DNA from: Mycobacterium paraterrae
Lineage (GTDB): Bacteria; Actinomycetota; Actinomycetes; Mycobacteriales; Mycobacteriaceae
Direction of reading: 5' to 3'
Length of the DNA stretch: 64,000 nt
NCBI RefSeq assembly: GCF_022430545.2
Contig: NZ_CP092488.2
Location: 2,356,001-2,420,000 of the forward strand
The stretch's first letter is position 1. Each line of letters starts with the position of its first letter. This document shows positions 39,359 to 48,083 of the stretch, in pieces. The translations under genes were made by a program, and so were the position numbers. The notes below the pieces were generated by a model. That model worked only from the letters and a program-made list of their open reading frames with translations. It had not been told where the DNA came from and ran no database searches.

Positions 39359-40900
39359 ATGCAGATTCGCGAGCACACCTCCGGTCAGGGCGGAGCCAAC
39401 AAGCCCGCCATCATCCTTCACCCGTCCGGCACCGTGATCACGTTCGACGAACTCGAAGCCCGGGCCAATCGGTTGGCGCACTACTTCCGGCAGGCCGGCC
39501 TAGTCGAAGGCGATGCCGTCGCGATCCTGATGGAGAACAACGAACACATCCACGCCGTGATGTGGGCCGCCCGGCGGGCCGGCCTGTACTACGTGCCGAT
39601 CAACACGCACCTGACCGCCTCCGAAGCGGCGTACATCATCGACAACAGCGCCGCCAAAGCGATCATCGGGTCGGGCGCGCTGCGCAAAACCTGCGAGAAC
39701 CTCGCCGAACACCTACCTCGAGGTCTGCCTGGCCTGCTGATACTCGCCTCCGGCGAAGGGGACGCCGATCTCGATGGCTGGGCGCGTTACCCCGAATGTG
39801 TTGCCGATCAACCGGATACGCCGATCGACGACGAACTCGAGGGCGACCTTTTGCAGTACTCCTCTGGAACCACCGGCCGTCCCAAGGGAATCAAGCGGCC
39901 GCTGCCGCACGTATCGCCCGCGGACGCGCCGGGCATGATGTCGGCGCTGGTCGGCTTCTGGATGCACCCGGACGCGGTCTACCTCAGCCCCGCGCCGCTC
40001 TATCACACGGCGCCGTCGGTGTGGTCGATGACGGTGCAGGCCGGCGGCATCACGACGGTGGTGCTGGAGAAGTTCGACCCAGAAGGCTGCCTGGATGCCA
40101 TTGCGCGGCACAAAGTCACGCACGGGCAGTTCGTGCCGGTGATGTTCACCCGGATGCTGAAACTACCCGAGGCGATTCGTAATTCGTACGATCTGTCCAG
40201 CCTGCAACGGGTGATGCACGCCGCCGCGCCCTGTCCGGTCGAGATCAAGAAGCAGATGATCGACTGGTGGGGGCCGATCGTCGACGAGTATTACGCGTCC
40301 TCGGAGGCTATCGGATCGACGTTGATCAGCGCCGAAGAGTGGTTGGCCCATCCCGGTTCGGTCGGCAAGCCGATGATGTGTCAGCTGCACATCCTCGACG
40401 AGAATGGCGACGAGTTGCCGCCCGGGCAGGCCGGTGAAATCTATTTCGAGGGCGGCATGTCCTTCGAATATCTCAACGACTCGGAGAAGACGGCCGCGTC
40501 GCGCGACAAGCACGGCTGGACCACGGTCGGCGACGTCGGTTACGTCGACGAGGACGGTTATCTATACCTGACCGACCGCCGCCACCACATGATCATCTCC
40601 GGCGGAGTGAACATTTACCCGCAGGAAGCCGAGAACCTTCTGGTCACCCATCCAAAGGTGTTGGATGCCGCGGTCTTTGGCATTCCGGACGAGGAGATGG
40701 GCCAAAGCGTCAAGGCTGCCGTCCAGACCGTCGACCCGGCGGACGCGACCGACGAGTTCGGCGCCGAACTCCTAGGCTGGATGCGGGAGCGGTTGGCACA
40801 CTACAAGTGCCCCAAGTCGATTTCGTTCGAGGCGCAGCTGCCGCGCACCGACACCGGGAAGATGTTCAAGCACGAGTTGATCCAGAAGTATTCGGTGTGA
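39359..40900 (+). CDS. fadD4: fatty-acyl-CoA ligase (FadD4-like)
   Basis: 513 aa, complete ANL-superfamily acyl-CoA synthetase: ATP + fatty acid + CoA to acyl-CoA. The P-loop is LLQYSSGTTGRPKGIKRPLP, the adenine motif is DEYYASSEAIGST, the hinge GWTTVGDVGYVDEDGYLYLT, and the C-terminal motif RRHHMIISGGVNIYPQEAEN. The catalytic Lys is in LPRTDTGKMFKHELIQK. By position (next to fadE3 and the Rv0216-like gene) it corresponds to H37Rv fadD4 (Rv0214). A crotonase gene overlaps its stop (GTGA), so the two are coupled. The promoter is leaderless and carries several palindromes, indicating tight regulation, probably by an acyl-CoA-responsive repressor. Confidence 0.88.
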   Translation: MQIREHTSGQGGANKPAIILHPSGTVITFDELEARANRLAHYFRQAGLVEGDAVAILMENNEHIHAVMWAARRAGLYYVPINTHLTASEAAYIIDNSAAKAIIGSGALRKTCENLAEHLPRGLPGLLILASGEGDADLDGWARYPECVADQPDTPIDDELEGDLLQYSSGTTGRPKGIKRPLPHVSPADAPGMMSALVGFWMHPDAVYLSPAPLYHTAPSVWSMTVQAGGITTVVLEKFDPEGCLDAIARHKVTHGQFVPVMFTRMLKLPEAIRNSYDLSSLQRVMHAAAPCPVEIKKQMIDWWGPIVDEYYASSEAIGSTLISAEEWLAHPGSVGKPMMCQLHILDENGDELPPGQAGEIYFEGGMSFEYLNDSEKTAASRDKHGWTTVGDVGYVDEDGYLYLTDRRHHMIISGGVNIYPQEAENLLVTHPKVLDAAVFGIPDEEMGQSVKAAVQTVDPADATDEFGAELLGWMRERLAHYKCPKSISFEAQLPRTDTGKMFKHELIQKYSV

Positions 40901-41841
40901 CGTTGCGCGTGGTCGACGTGTCGGAGCCCGACTCCGAACTCGACTCTGCGCGGCTTAGTGCGCCGATCGTGGCGGTCGGACCGCTGTCCGGCGCCTGTGA
41001 ATACTGGCTCGAGCGAGCCACTTTCACCCTCAGCGAAGACGTATCCGGTGACCGTCGGGTGATCACCGTCCCGTCGATCGACGACGCTCTTGCCGATCTG
41101 TGCCGGCGCGTCGAACGCTGGCCGATCGCGGCGGCGACCTGTGACGACGTCCTGCGATCGGTCGCCCCGGCCGGCCCGGCGCTGGCCGGGGTGATCACAG
41201 AGTCGCTGGCCTACTCGACGCTGCAGTCGGGTCCGGAGTTCGCCCGCTGGCTGGCCGACCGCGGCCCGGCCACGATGCCCGACATCCCACATCCGGTGCA
41301 GGCTCACCGCGACGGCGACACGTTACGGATCGCGTTCGACCGTCCGCAACGACACAACGCGTTTTCTACCGACGCCCGCGCCGCGCTGCTCGAGGCTTTG
41401 ACTGTGGCGCAACTGGATTCGTCGATCAGCGAAGTCGTGCTGACCGGCAACGGACCGTCGTTCTGCAGCGGGGGAGACCTCGACGAGTTCGGTACGTTCG
41501 TCGACCCGGCCAGCGCGCACTTGGCCCGCACCCGCCACAGCCCGGCGTTGGTGCTGGACGCGTTGACGAGACGCCTCGGTGCGGCATGCCGCGCCGAGGT
41601 GCACGGTCGGGTGCTGGGCAGCGGATTGGAGATGGTCGCGTTCTGCGGTCGGGTCGACGCCACTGCCGACGCGGTGTTCGGCCTGCCGGAGCTGAGGCTG
41701 GGGCTGATCCCCGGCGCGGGCGGAACCGTCAGCGTCACCCGTCGGATAGGTCGTTGGCGCACAGCGTATTTGGTGCTCAGCGGCGCGACGCTCGACGCTG
41801 CGACGGCGCTGTCGTGGGGCCTGATCGACGCGCTGCGCTGA
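40897..41841 (+). CDS. enoyl-CoA hydratase/isomerase family protein
   Basis: 314 aa from GTG 40897 (MTLRVVDVSEPDSELDS), overlapping the fadD stop in GTGA. Residues 1-125 are an uncommon N-terminal region. The crotonase core starts near 130 (HRDGDTLRIAFDRPQRHNAF), with oxyanion-hole segments SFCSGGDLDEFGTF and AEVHGRVLGSGLEMVAFCGR. The active-site region LPELRLGLIPGAGGTVSVTR retains an acidic residue. It should hydrate or isomerise the enoyl-CoA made downstream of the ligase. The usual C-terminal helices are shorter than in classical crotonases. It is not present between fadD4 and fadE3 in M. tuberculosis. Confidence 0.82.
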   Translation: MTLRVVDVSEPDSELDSARLSAPIVAVGPLSGACEYWLERATFTLSEDVSGDRRVITVPSIDDALADLCRRVERWPIAAATCDDVLRSVAPAGPALAGVITESLAYSTLQSGPEFARWLADRGPATMPDIPHPVQAHRDGDTLRIAFDRPQRHNAFSTDARAALLEALTVAQLDSSISEVVLTGNGPSFCSGGDLDEFGTFVDPASAHLARTRHSPALVLDALTRRLGAACRAEVHGRVLGSGLEMVAFCGRVDATADAVFGLPELRLGLIPGAGGTVSVTRRIGRWRTAYLVLSGATLDAATALSWGLIDALR

Positions 41842-41849
41842 CGGGCGCC

Positions 41850-41901
41850 AGACAGAAGCCACGGCTGCGATTAAGCCGAAATCACGACCTGGCTTCTGTC
41901 T
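41850..41901. terminator. long bidirectional hairpin between convergent genes
   Basis: 12-bp perfect arms AGACAGAAGCCA (41850-41861) and TGGCTTCTGTCT (41890-41901) enclose a 28-nt loop, which itself holds a nested stem CGGCT/AGCCG. It lies 9 bp after the crotonase stop and 26 bp before the fadE3 stop, and is a good terminator for both directions. Confidence 0.65.
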
Positions 41902-41927
41902 CGCGGGGCTCAGAGCCCGCACGGGGC

Positions 41928-43076
41928 TCACAGTCCGCCGCGGGAGACCAGTTGCGCCGCAATCACATTGCGCTGGATCTCGTTGGTGCCCTCGCCGACG
42001 ATCATCAGCGGGGCGTCGCGGAAGTACCGTTCGACGTCGTATTCGGTGGAATACCCGTAGCCCCCGTGGATTCGGACGGCATCGAGCGCGATCTCCATCG
42101 CGACCTCGGAGGCGAACAGCTTGGCCATGCCGGCCTCCATGTCACACCGCTCGCCGCTGTCGTAGCGCTCGGCGGCATAACGGGTGAGCTGCCGGGCGGC
42201 GGTGAGCTTGGTCGCCATGTCGGCCAGATAGTTTCCGACCGACTGGTGTTTCCAGATCGGCTGACCGAAGCTCTCCCGCTGCTGCGCGTAGGCCAGTGCA
42301 TCGTCGAGCGCCGCGGTCGCCACGCCGAGGGCGCGCGACGCGACCTGAATCCGGCCCGTCTCGAGGCCCTTCATCATCTGTGCGAAACCCTTGCCCGCAT
42401 CGCCACCGAGGATCGCCGAGTGCGACGCCCGGTAGCCGTCGAAGGACAACTCGCAGCTCTCGACGCCCTTGTACCCCAGCTTCGGCAGGTCCCGTGACAC
42501 TGTGAGGCCCGGCCCGTGCTCGACGAGCAGCACGGAAATCCCGGTGTGCCGGGGCCGGGCCTCCGGGTCGGTTTTGCAGAGCAAGGCGATCAACCCGGAC
42601 CGTCGCGCGTTGGAGATCCAGGTCTTGGATCCGTTGACGACGAGTTGGTCCCCGTCCGACAGGGCAGTGGTCGAGATGTTCTGCAGATCGCTGCCACCGC
42701 CCGGCTCGGTGAGCGCCATCGTCGCGCGCAGCTCGCCGCTGGCCATCGGCGGGAGGTAACGCTGTCTCTGCTCGTCGGTGCCGAACAGCGCCAGCAACTT
42801 GGCCACCACGGTGTGCCCGCCCATCGCCCCGGCCAGGCTCATCCACCCGCGCGCCAGCTCCTGTGTCACCAGCGCGTAGCACCACATCGACACCGGTGTG
42901 CCGCCGTATTCCTCGGGCACCGCCAGGCCGTAGATTCCGATGCGCTTCATCTGCTCGATCCACGCTTCGGGATACTCGTTGGCATGCTCGACTTCGCGCA
43001 CCGTCGGCCTGACTTGTTTGTCGACGAATTCACGTACCGTCGCGACCAACATTGCCTCATCGCCATCGAGACCCAT
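41928..43076 (-). CDS. fadE3: acyl-CoA dehydrogenase FadE3
   Basis: 382 aa, complete medium-chain-type acyl-CoA dehydrogenase: FAD-dependent alpha,beta-oxidation of acyl-CoA. FAD/substrate motifs are RATMALTEPGGGSDLQNIST and VNGSKTWISNARRSG; the C-terminal QVASRALGVATAALDDALAY and the signature IHGGYGYSTEYDVERYFRDA are present. The catalytic Glu is in MIVGEGTNEIQRNVI. By gene order it matches H37Rv fadE3 (Rv0215c). Its start is only 17 bp from the start of the divergent hydratase gene, so the two promoters must lie within each other's coding sequence. Confidence 0.92.
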   Translation of the reverse strand: MGLDGDEAMLVATVREFVDKQVRPTVREVEHANEYPEAWIEQMKRIGIYGLAVPEEYGGTPVSMWCYALVTQELARGWMSLAGAMGGHTVVAKLLALFGTDEQRQRYLPPMASGELRATMALTEPGGGSDLQNISTTALSDGDQLVVNGSKTWISNARRSGLIALLCKTDPEARPRHTGISVLLVEHGPGLTVSRDLPKLGYKGVESCELSFDGYRASHSAILGGDAGKGFAQMMKGLETGRIQVASRALGVATAALDDALAYAQQRESFGQPIWKHQSVGNYLADMATKLTAARQLTRYAAERYDSGERCDMEAGMAKLFASEVAMEIALDAVRIHGGYGYSTEYDVERYFRDAPLMIVGEGTNEIQRNVIAAQLVSRGGL

Positions 43077-43093
43077 TGCCCCATGGTGGCACG

Positions 43094-44080
43094 GTGACCT
43101 CCGGCCCCTACTTCGACCAGGTGCACACCGGGCAGGTGTTCACCGCTGCGCCGTCGATGACGCTCACCCCGGGACTGGCCGCGGTGCATCAGAGCATCCT
43201 GGGCGACCGGCTGCGCCTGCCGCTGGACGCCGAGCTGTCCGCCGCGGTCACCGGATTGCCGGCAACGCTGGCACACCCGGGCCTGGTCTGCGACGTCGCG
43301 ATCGGCCAGTCGACGCTGGCCACCCAGCACGTCAAGGCCAACCTGTTCTATCGCGGCCTGCAATTCTTCCGCTTTCCGGCCATCGGTGACACGCTGTTCA
43401 CCCGTACCGAGGTCGTCGGGCTCAAGAAGAACGCCGCCAAACCCGGTCGCGCACCTACCGGGCTGATGGCTCTGCGGATCACCACCATCGACCAGGCCGA
43501 CCGGCTGATCCTGGACTTCTACCGCTGCGCGATGCTGCCACTGAGTCCCGACGGCGACCCCGAGGGCTCCAATCATGCCGACGACTTGTCGACGGTCGGC
43601 GCCGACCTGGCCGGACCGTCGTCGGCTGCTGCCGACTGGGACGGTGATGCGTTCCGGCAGCGGGTCACCGGCCCACACTTCGACCCAAGCCTGGCCGGCG
43701 CCGTACTACGGGGGAGCGCCGACGTGGTGACCAGTGCACCCGAACTGGCCCGCCTCACCCTGAATATTGCTGGCGTGCATCACGACTCACGCATCGGAGG
43801 TCGGCGGCTGGTGTACGGCGGCCACACCATCGGGCTGGCGTTGGCCCAGGCAAGCAGGCTGCTGCCGAACCTCGCGACCGTGCTGGGCTGGACGTCGTGC
43901 GATCACACCGGGCCGGTGTACGAGGGCGACACGCTCTACAGCGAGCTGCATGTCGAGTCGGCCGAACCGACCGACGACGGCGGCAGGCTGGGACTGCGAT
44001 CGGTGGTCTACGCGATCACCGACAACCCCGACGAGCCGCGACAAGTTCTCGACTGGCGTTTCACCGCGCTGCAATTCTGA
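43094..44080 (+). CDS. double-hotdog (MaoC-like) hydratase, Rv0216-like
   Basis: 328 aa from GTG 43094 (MTSGPYFDQVHTGQVFTAAP). It has the two tandem hotdog domains of Rv0216, whose crystal structure shows an (R)-hydratase-like double hotdog. Conserved segments are LAHPGLVCDVAIGQSTLATQ and VKANLFYRGLQFFRFPAIGD in the first half, and the segment LNIAGVHHDSRIGGRRLVYG with GHTIGLALAQASRLLPNL in the second. The second half carries the candidate catalytic Asp and His. It should hydrate trans-2-enoyl-CoA or a related thioester. It overlaps the CoA-transferase gene by 1 nt (TGATG), extending a plus-strand operon of three genes. Confidence 0.88.
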   Translation: MTSGPYFDQVHTGQVFTAAPSMTLTPGLAAVHQSILGDRLRLPLDAELSAAVTGLPATLAHPGLVCDVAIGQSTLATQHVKANLFYRGLQFFRFPAIGDTLFTRTEVVGLKKNAAKPGRAPTGLMALRITTIDQADRLILDFYRCAMLPLSPDGDPEGSNHADDLSTVGADLAGPSSAAADWDGDAFRQRVTGPHFDPSLAGAVLRGSADVVTSAPELARLTLNIAGVHHDSRIGGRRLVYGGHTIGLALAQASRLLPNLATVLGWTSCDHTGPVYEGDTLYSELHVESAEPTDDGGRLGLRSVVYAITDNPDEPRQVLDWRFTALQF

Positions 44081-45126
44081 TGCTGTCCGAAGCCCGCCGT
44101 GTGGCCGCCGATATCGGCGAGCTTCTCGGGGTGGCGGTCGACGCCGAAACCATCCTCACCGGTCGTGCGGCACTGCTTGAACTTCCTCTCCCGGAACGTA
44201 TTTCGGCGGGCGGCGCAACACGGCTGCTGCCCACCACTGATGGGTGGTGCGCGATCGCCCTGCCGCGAGACGACGACATCGCCGCCGTACCCGCCATGCT
44301 GGAAGTCGACGTGGTCGCCGATCATTGGTGCGAGCTATCCCGTTGGGCGGCGCGGTGTTCGACCGCTGTCGTCGTCGAGCGTGCGCGACTGCTCGACATC
44401 GCGGCGGCGGCGTTGGGTGAGGCTGCCGCGGATGAGCCGATCGTCCGCCGGGGCGGCGACGCGGTCGGGCCGCGACCGGCCGGCGGGCTCCTGGTCGCGG
44501 ATTTGTCGTCACTGTGGGCGGGGCCACTGTGTGGTCAACTGCTCGCTCTTGCGGGTGCGGTCGTCGTCAAGGTGGAAAGCCTGAACCGGCCCGACGGCGC
44601 CCGCCGCGGCGAACCGGCGTTTTTCGACTGGATCAACGGTGGAAAGCTTTCCTACGCGGTCGATTTCGACACCGATGCCGTGCGCGCGCTGCTCGGCGTC
44701 GCCGACATCGTCATCGAAGGTTCCCGGCCCGCGGCGCTGCGTCGCCGCCGCCTCGATGCCGACAGCGTGCCGGGCCGACCGGGCCGAATCTGGCTGCGCA
44801 TCAACGGCTATCGCGGTCAGCCGGACCGGCCTGCGTTCGGTGACGACGCCGCGGTCGCGGGTGGACTGGTCGGCGACGGGCCGGTGTTCTTCGGCGACGC
44901 GATCGCCGATCCGCTCACCGGACTCGAAGCGGCACGCGCGATAGCGGAGTCGCTGCGTCGGGGCGGCGGCGAGGTGATCGACGTGGCGATGGCTCAGGTC
45001 GCCGCCCGGTACGCCACCTTCCCGCGAGAGCCGGCCACCACGGCGGCGCCCCCGGTGTCGTCACCGGCGCCGGCGTTGGGCGCGGACAACGACGCCGTGG
45101 ACCGTCTGGTAGCCCAAAGATGTTGA
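44080..45126 (+). CDS. CoA-transferase family III protein with atypical domain order
   Basis: 348 aa from ATG 44080. The typical family start motif (LLVADLSSLWAGPLCGQLLA then AGAVVVKVESLNRPDGAR) appears only at about residue 132, whereas it normally opens the protein. In front lies a 130-residue segment of unclear origin. After it follow WINGGKLSYAVDFDTDAV, VADIVIEGSRPAALRRR and a GDD motif in PAFGDDAAVAGGLVGDG, a likely site for the catalytic Asp. The normal C-terminal half is short. Class III enzymes (CaiB/BaiF) exchange CoA between acids. The order suggests a circular permutation or domain swap. It overlaps the amidohydrolase gene by 7 nt. Confidence 0.72.
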   Translation: MLSEARRVAADIGELLGVAVDAETILTGRAALLELPLPERISAGGATRLLPTTDGWCAIALPRDDDIAAVPAMLEVDVVADHWCELSRWAARCSTAVVVERARLLDIAAAALGEAAADEPIVRRGGDAVGPRPAGGLLVADLSSLWAGPLCGQLLALAGAVVVKVESLNRPDGARRGEPAFFDWINGGKLSYAVDFDTDAVRALLGVADIVIEGSRPAALRRRRLDADSVPGRPGRIWLRINGYRGQPDRPAFGDDAAVAGGLVGDGPVFFGDAIADPLTGLEAARAIAESLRRGGGEVIDVAMAQVAARYATFPREPATTAAPPVSSPAPALGADNDAVDRLVAQRC

Positions 45127-46421
45127 TCCAACGCGCCGTCATGCTCGACGGGACGACGGTCGACATCAGGGTGAGCAGCCGCATCGATGACGTGGCCGCG
45201 ACCCTGACGCCGCAGCAGGGTGAAGACGTGCTGGACGCCGGGGGCGGCGCCGTGTTGCCCGGCCTGCACGACCATCACGTGCACCTGTATTCAGCGGCGG
45301 CCGCCGCGACGTCGCTACGCGTCGGGCCGCCGCAGGTCCACGACCGCACCCAGTTGGCCGCCGTATTGAGTCGCGCCGTTCCCGGCGACGACGGCTGGGT
45401 CCGCGCGGTCGGCTACCACGACTCCGTTGCCGGGCCGTTGGACCGCGACGCCCTCGACGCGATCGCCCCGGCGGCGCCGTTGCGGATCCAGCACCGCAGC
45501 GGCGTGCTGTGGATGCTCAACTCGGCGGGCCTGCAACACGTGGGTCTGGCCGATCATCCCGACGGCCGGTTGCGCAGCAGCGACTCATGGGCGCAAGCCT
45601 TGGGTCGTAGCGAAACCAGCTTGGCAGAACTCAGTGAGCGGCTCAGCCGTTACGGTGTCACCGGGATCACTGATGCCACACCGGATCTCGCGATCGCCGA
45701 CATCGTTGGGCTGTCCGAGCTGCATCGCCGCGGCGAGCTGCGCCAACACGTGCACTGTCTGGCTCCGGGCAAGCGGATATTGCACGACGACGATCTGGAC
45801 CTCGAGCAATTGGCGGCCTGGATCACCGATCGGCACCGCGACAACCACCCGGTGGCCATCCATTGCGTGACCGCGGCGCAGCTGTTAGTGACGATCGCAG
45901 CGTTCCGCGAGTCCGGATGCCGGCCGAACGACCGCATCGAGCACGCTGCGGTCGTCCCGGTGGACTGCCTGACGGATCTGCGCGAGCTCGGGATGACCGT
46001 GGTGACCCAACCCAATTTCGTTGCCGAGCGGGGCGATCAGTATCTCGCCGAGGTGCCGGCCGGTGAGCACGAGGAACTCTGGCGGGTGGCGTCGCTGCTC
46101 GAGGCCGGCGTCTCGGTGGCGCTGTCGACGGACATGCCGTTCGGGGACGGCGACCCGTGGGCGGCGATGCGGGCCGCGGTGCGCCGCGCCGCACCCAGCG
46201 GGGCAGTGCTGAATCGACGCGAATGCATTTCCGCCCGAACGGCATTGACGATGTTCCTCGGTCGCGCCGAGCAACCTGGCCGACCCCGCCTCGTCGCGCC
46301 CGGGGAGCCCGCCGACCTGTGCGTGCTGAGCGTCTCACCCGAAACCGCGCTGGCCGACCTCGACGCCGGGATGGTCGCCGCGACCGTCATCGACGGCGGA
46401 ATCGTCTACTCGACAGCCTGA
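45120..46421 (+). CDS. amidohydrolase family protein (YtcJ-like)
   Basis: 433 aa, ATG 45120. It is a metal-dependent amidohydrolase: the N-terminal metal motif HxH is in AVLPGLHDHHVHLYSAAAAA, later ligands in VAIHCVTAAQLLVTIAAF and DRIEHAAVVPVDCL, and the final Asp in SVALSTDMPFGDGDPWAAMR. The C-terminal beta-sandwich (LVAPGEPADLCVLSVSPETA) is typical of amidohydrolase_3. The long insertion after the HxH motif matches the YtcJ subgroup. In an operon with a hydratase and CoA-transferase it may release a carboxylic acid from an amide or cyclic imide before CoA activation. Substrate is unknown. Confidence 0.82.
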   Translation: MLIQRAVMLDGTTVDIRVSSRIDDVAATLTPQQGEDVLDAGGGAVLPGLHDHHVHLYSAAAAATSLRVGPPQVHDRTQLAAVLSRAVPGDDGWVRAVGYHDSVAGPLDRDALDAIAPAAPLRIQHRSGVLWMLNSAGLQHVGLADHPDGRLRSSDSWAQALGRSETSLAELSERLSRYGVTGITDATPDLAIADIVGLSELHRRGELRQHVHCLAPGKRILHDDDLDLEQLAAWITDRHRDNHPVAIHCVTAAQLLVTIAAFRESGCRPNDRIEHAAVVPVDCLTDLRELGMTVVTQPNFVAERGDQYLAEVPAGEHEELWRVASLLEAGVSVALSTDMPFGDGDPWAAMRAAVRRAAPSGAVLNRRECISARTALTMFLGRAEQPGRPRLVAPGEPADLCVLSVSPETALADLDAGMVAATVIDGGIVYSTA

Positions 46422-46422
46422 T

Positions 46423-46872
46423 TCACGATATTTCTCCGACCAGATAACGCTGCAGGGTCGGCGCGACGGCGTCGACCAGCGTGTCGACGTCGAGGGAGTG
46501 GATCGGCTCGACGGACACTCCGTACCGCATGATCCCCAGCCCGACCACCTGCGAGGCGCACAGAGACGCGCGGAACGTGATCTGGTCGGCCCCGAGTTTC
46601 TTGAGCAGCGGGTTGAAGACCGGCCCGATGAAGAGCCCCTGGGCGATGTCGACGGTCTTGGCCAGGCCCGCAGTGGCGATCGCGCTGGCGGCGAAGGGCC
46701 CACCGCCGGTGACGTCCCACGTGGTGAGCAACATGTGCAGGGTTCGTCGACCGGCTTGGTTGATGCTGCCGCGGATCGCGCGGTCGATGAATTCGGGCGT
46801 GCCGAACGGCAGGCGAAGCTTGCGCGCGACGGGGTCGAGGATCCCGCGAGACGGCTTGTCGCTGGCGGCCAC
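46423..46872 (-). pseudogene. TetR-family regulator lacking its N-terminal HTH
   Basis: 149 aa from GTG 46872; the frame is open up to 46989 but that part overlaps the upstream acyl-CoA dehydrogenase gene. The visible part is the C-terminal ligand-binding domain of a mycobacterial TetR protein: LASQ-like ASLCASQVVGLGIMRYG, then VEPIHSLDVDTLVDAVAPTL and QRYLVGEIS. The DNA-binding N-terminus (about 45-50 residues) is absent, and no HTH is found in other frames immediately upstream. It is therefore probably the remnant of a local regulator cut when the dehydrogenase genes were joined to it. A separate function as an HTH-less effector-binding protein cannot be excluded. Confidence 0.6.
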
Positions 46873-46915
46873 ACTCTCAGGATGACGGTGCGGCCGGCAA
46901 AGTTCAAGCACCCGG

Positions 46916-48076
46916 TCAGTGGGGCAATTCGCGGAACGGCGTGTTCTTGTACGGCTCAGGCTCTTTGGGCAGGCCGAGCACCCGTTCACCGACGATGTTT
47001 CGTTGGATCTGGTCGGTACCGCCGCCGATCGAGGTGAAGTAGGCGTTCAAGGTCCGGAAGGTCACGGCGTCGCCGACGGGATTGTCGGGGCCGGTCAACA
47101 TCGCCTCGGCGCCAACGATTTCGGTTTCGACGCGCGCGGTCTCGTGCAGGATCCGCGACATCGCGATTTTGCCCAACGCCATCAGCGTGGCCGACTCGAC
47201 GCGGTCCGTCGCGGCCTTGGACCGCTGGGTGTTCCATCGATTGACCGTGGTCAGCGCGTCGACGCGGGCGATCTGCTGGCGAATGTAGGGATCATCCAGC
47301 CGCCCGGACTCCCGCGCCAATTCCACCAAGAGATGGCCTTTTTCGTCGCGGGGCCGTTTGGCGTCCTTGGCGGTGCGGGCGATGTCGGCCATGAACCGTC
47401 GCTCATAGGCCAGCGCCGTCTGCAGCACCGACCAGCCGCCGTTCAACTCGCCGACCAGGTTCCCGGCCGGCACGCGCGCGTCGTGAATAAAGACTTCGTT
47501 GAATTCCGACTCGCCGGTGATCTGGTGAATCGGCCGGACTTCCACACCGGGTTGCTTCATCGGCAGCATGAAGAAGCTGATGCCTTGGTGCTTGGGCACA
47601 TCCCAGTCGGTCCTGGCCACCAGCATGCCGTAGTCGGCCGTCGTGGCGAACGACGTCCACACCTTCTGGCCGTTGATCACCCACTCGTCACCGTCACGCT
47701 CGGCCCGCGTCCGCAGGCCGGCGAGGTCCGAACCCGCGCCGGGCTCGCTGTAGAGCAGGCACCACTTGCTTTCGCCGCGGATCGACGGTGGGATCAGCCG
47801 ACGCTTCTGCTCGTCGGTCCCCAACTCGTGCAGCGTGCAGGCGAACAGGTTGCCGCGGTCGTGGCCGCAACCGAAGGCGCCAACCGTCGCGAATTCCGCT
47901 GCCACCAAACGTGATTGGGCATCTGTCAGGCCGCGCCCATAGAACCCCGGCTCCCAACTGGGCGTGGCCCATCCCGCGTCGACCACGGTGTGTGCCCAGG
48001 TGCCCCGGTCGATACCCGGATTCCAGTTGTCGGCCAGCCACTTTCGGACCTCGGCGCGCAACTCGTCGTCATTCAT
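46916..48076 (-). CDS. acyl-CoA dehydrogenase, subunit of a probable heteromeric pair
   Basis: 386 aa from ATG 48076 (MNDDELRAEVRKWLADNW). It has an acyl-CoA dehydrogenase fold with KWCLLYSEPGAGSDLAGLRT and VINGQKVWTSFATTADYGML for FAD and substrate. At the site where homotetrameric enzymes have the catalytic Glu (EGT), the sequence reads SIGGGTDQIQRNIVGERVLG, so that Glu is absent. In mycobacteria, two adjacent fadE genes often form alpha2beta2 enzymes for steroid or other bulky CoA thioesters, in which only one subunit is catalytic. The partner would be the next gene (48084-49196), 7 bp upstream. A longer upstream reading frame overlaps that partner and is rejected. Confidence 0.85.
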   Translation of the reverse strand: MNDDELRAEVRKWLADNWNPGIDRGTWAHTVVDAGWATPSWEPGFYGRGLTDAQSRLVAAEFATVGAFGCGHDRGNLFACTLHELGTDEQKRRLIPPSIRGESKWCLLYSEPGAGSDLAGLRTRAERDGDEWVINGQKVWTSFATTADYGMLVARTDWDVPKHQGISFFMLPMKQPGVEVRPIHQITGESEFNEVFIHDARVPAGNLVGELNGGWSVLQTALAYERRFMADIARTAKDAKRPRDEKGHLLVELARESGRLDDPYIRQQIARVDALTTVNRWNTQRSKAATDRVESATLMALGKIAMSRILHETARVETEIVGAEAMLTGPDNPVGDAVTFRTLNAYFTSIGGGTDQIQRNIVGERVLGLPKEPEPYKNTPFRELPH

Positions 48077-48083
48077 TTGCGGC

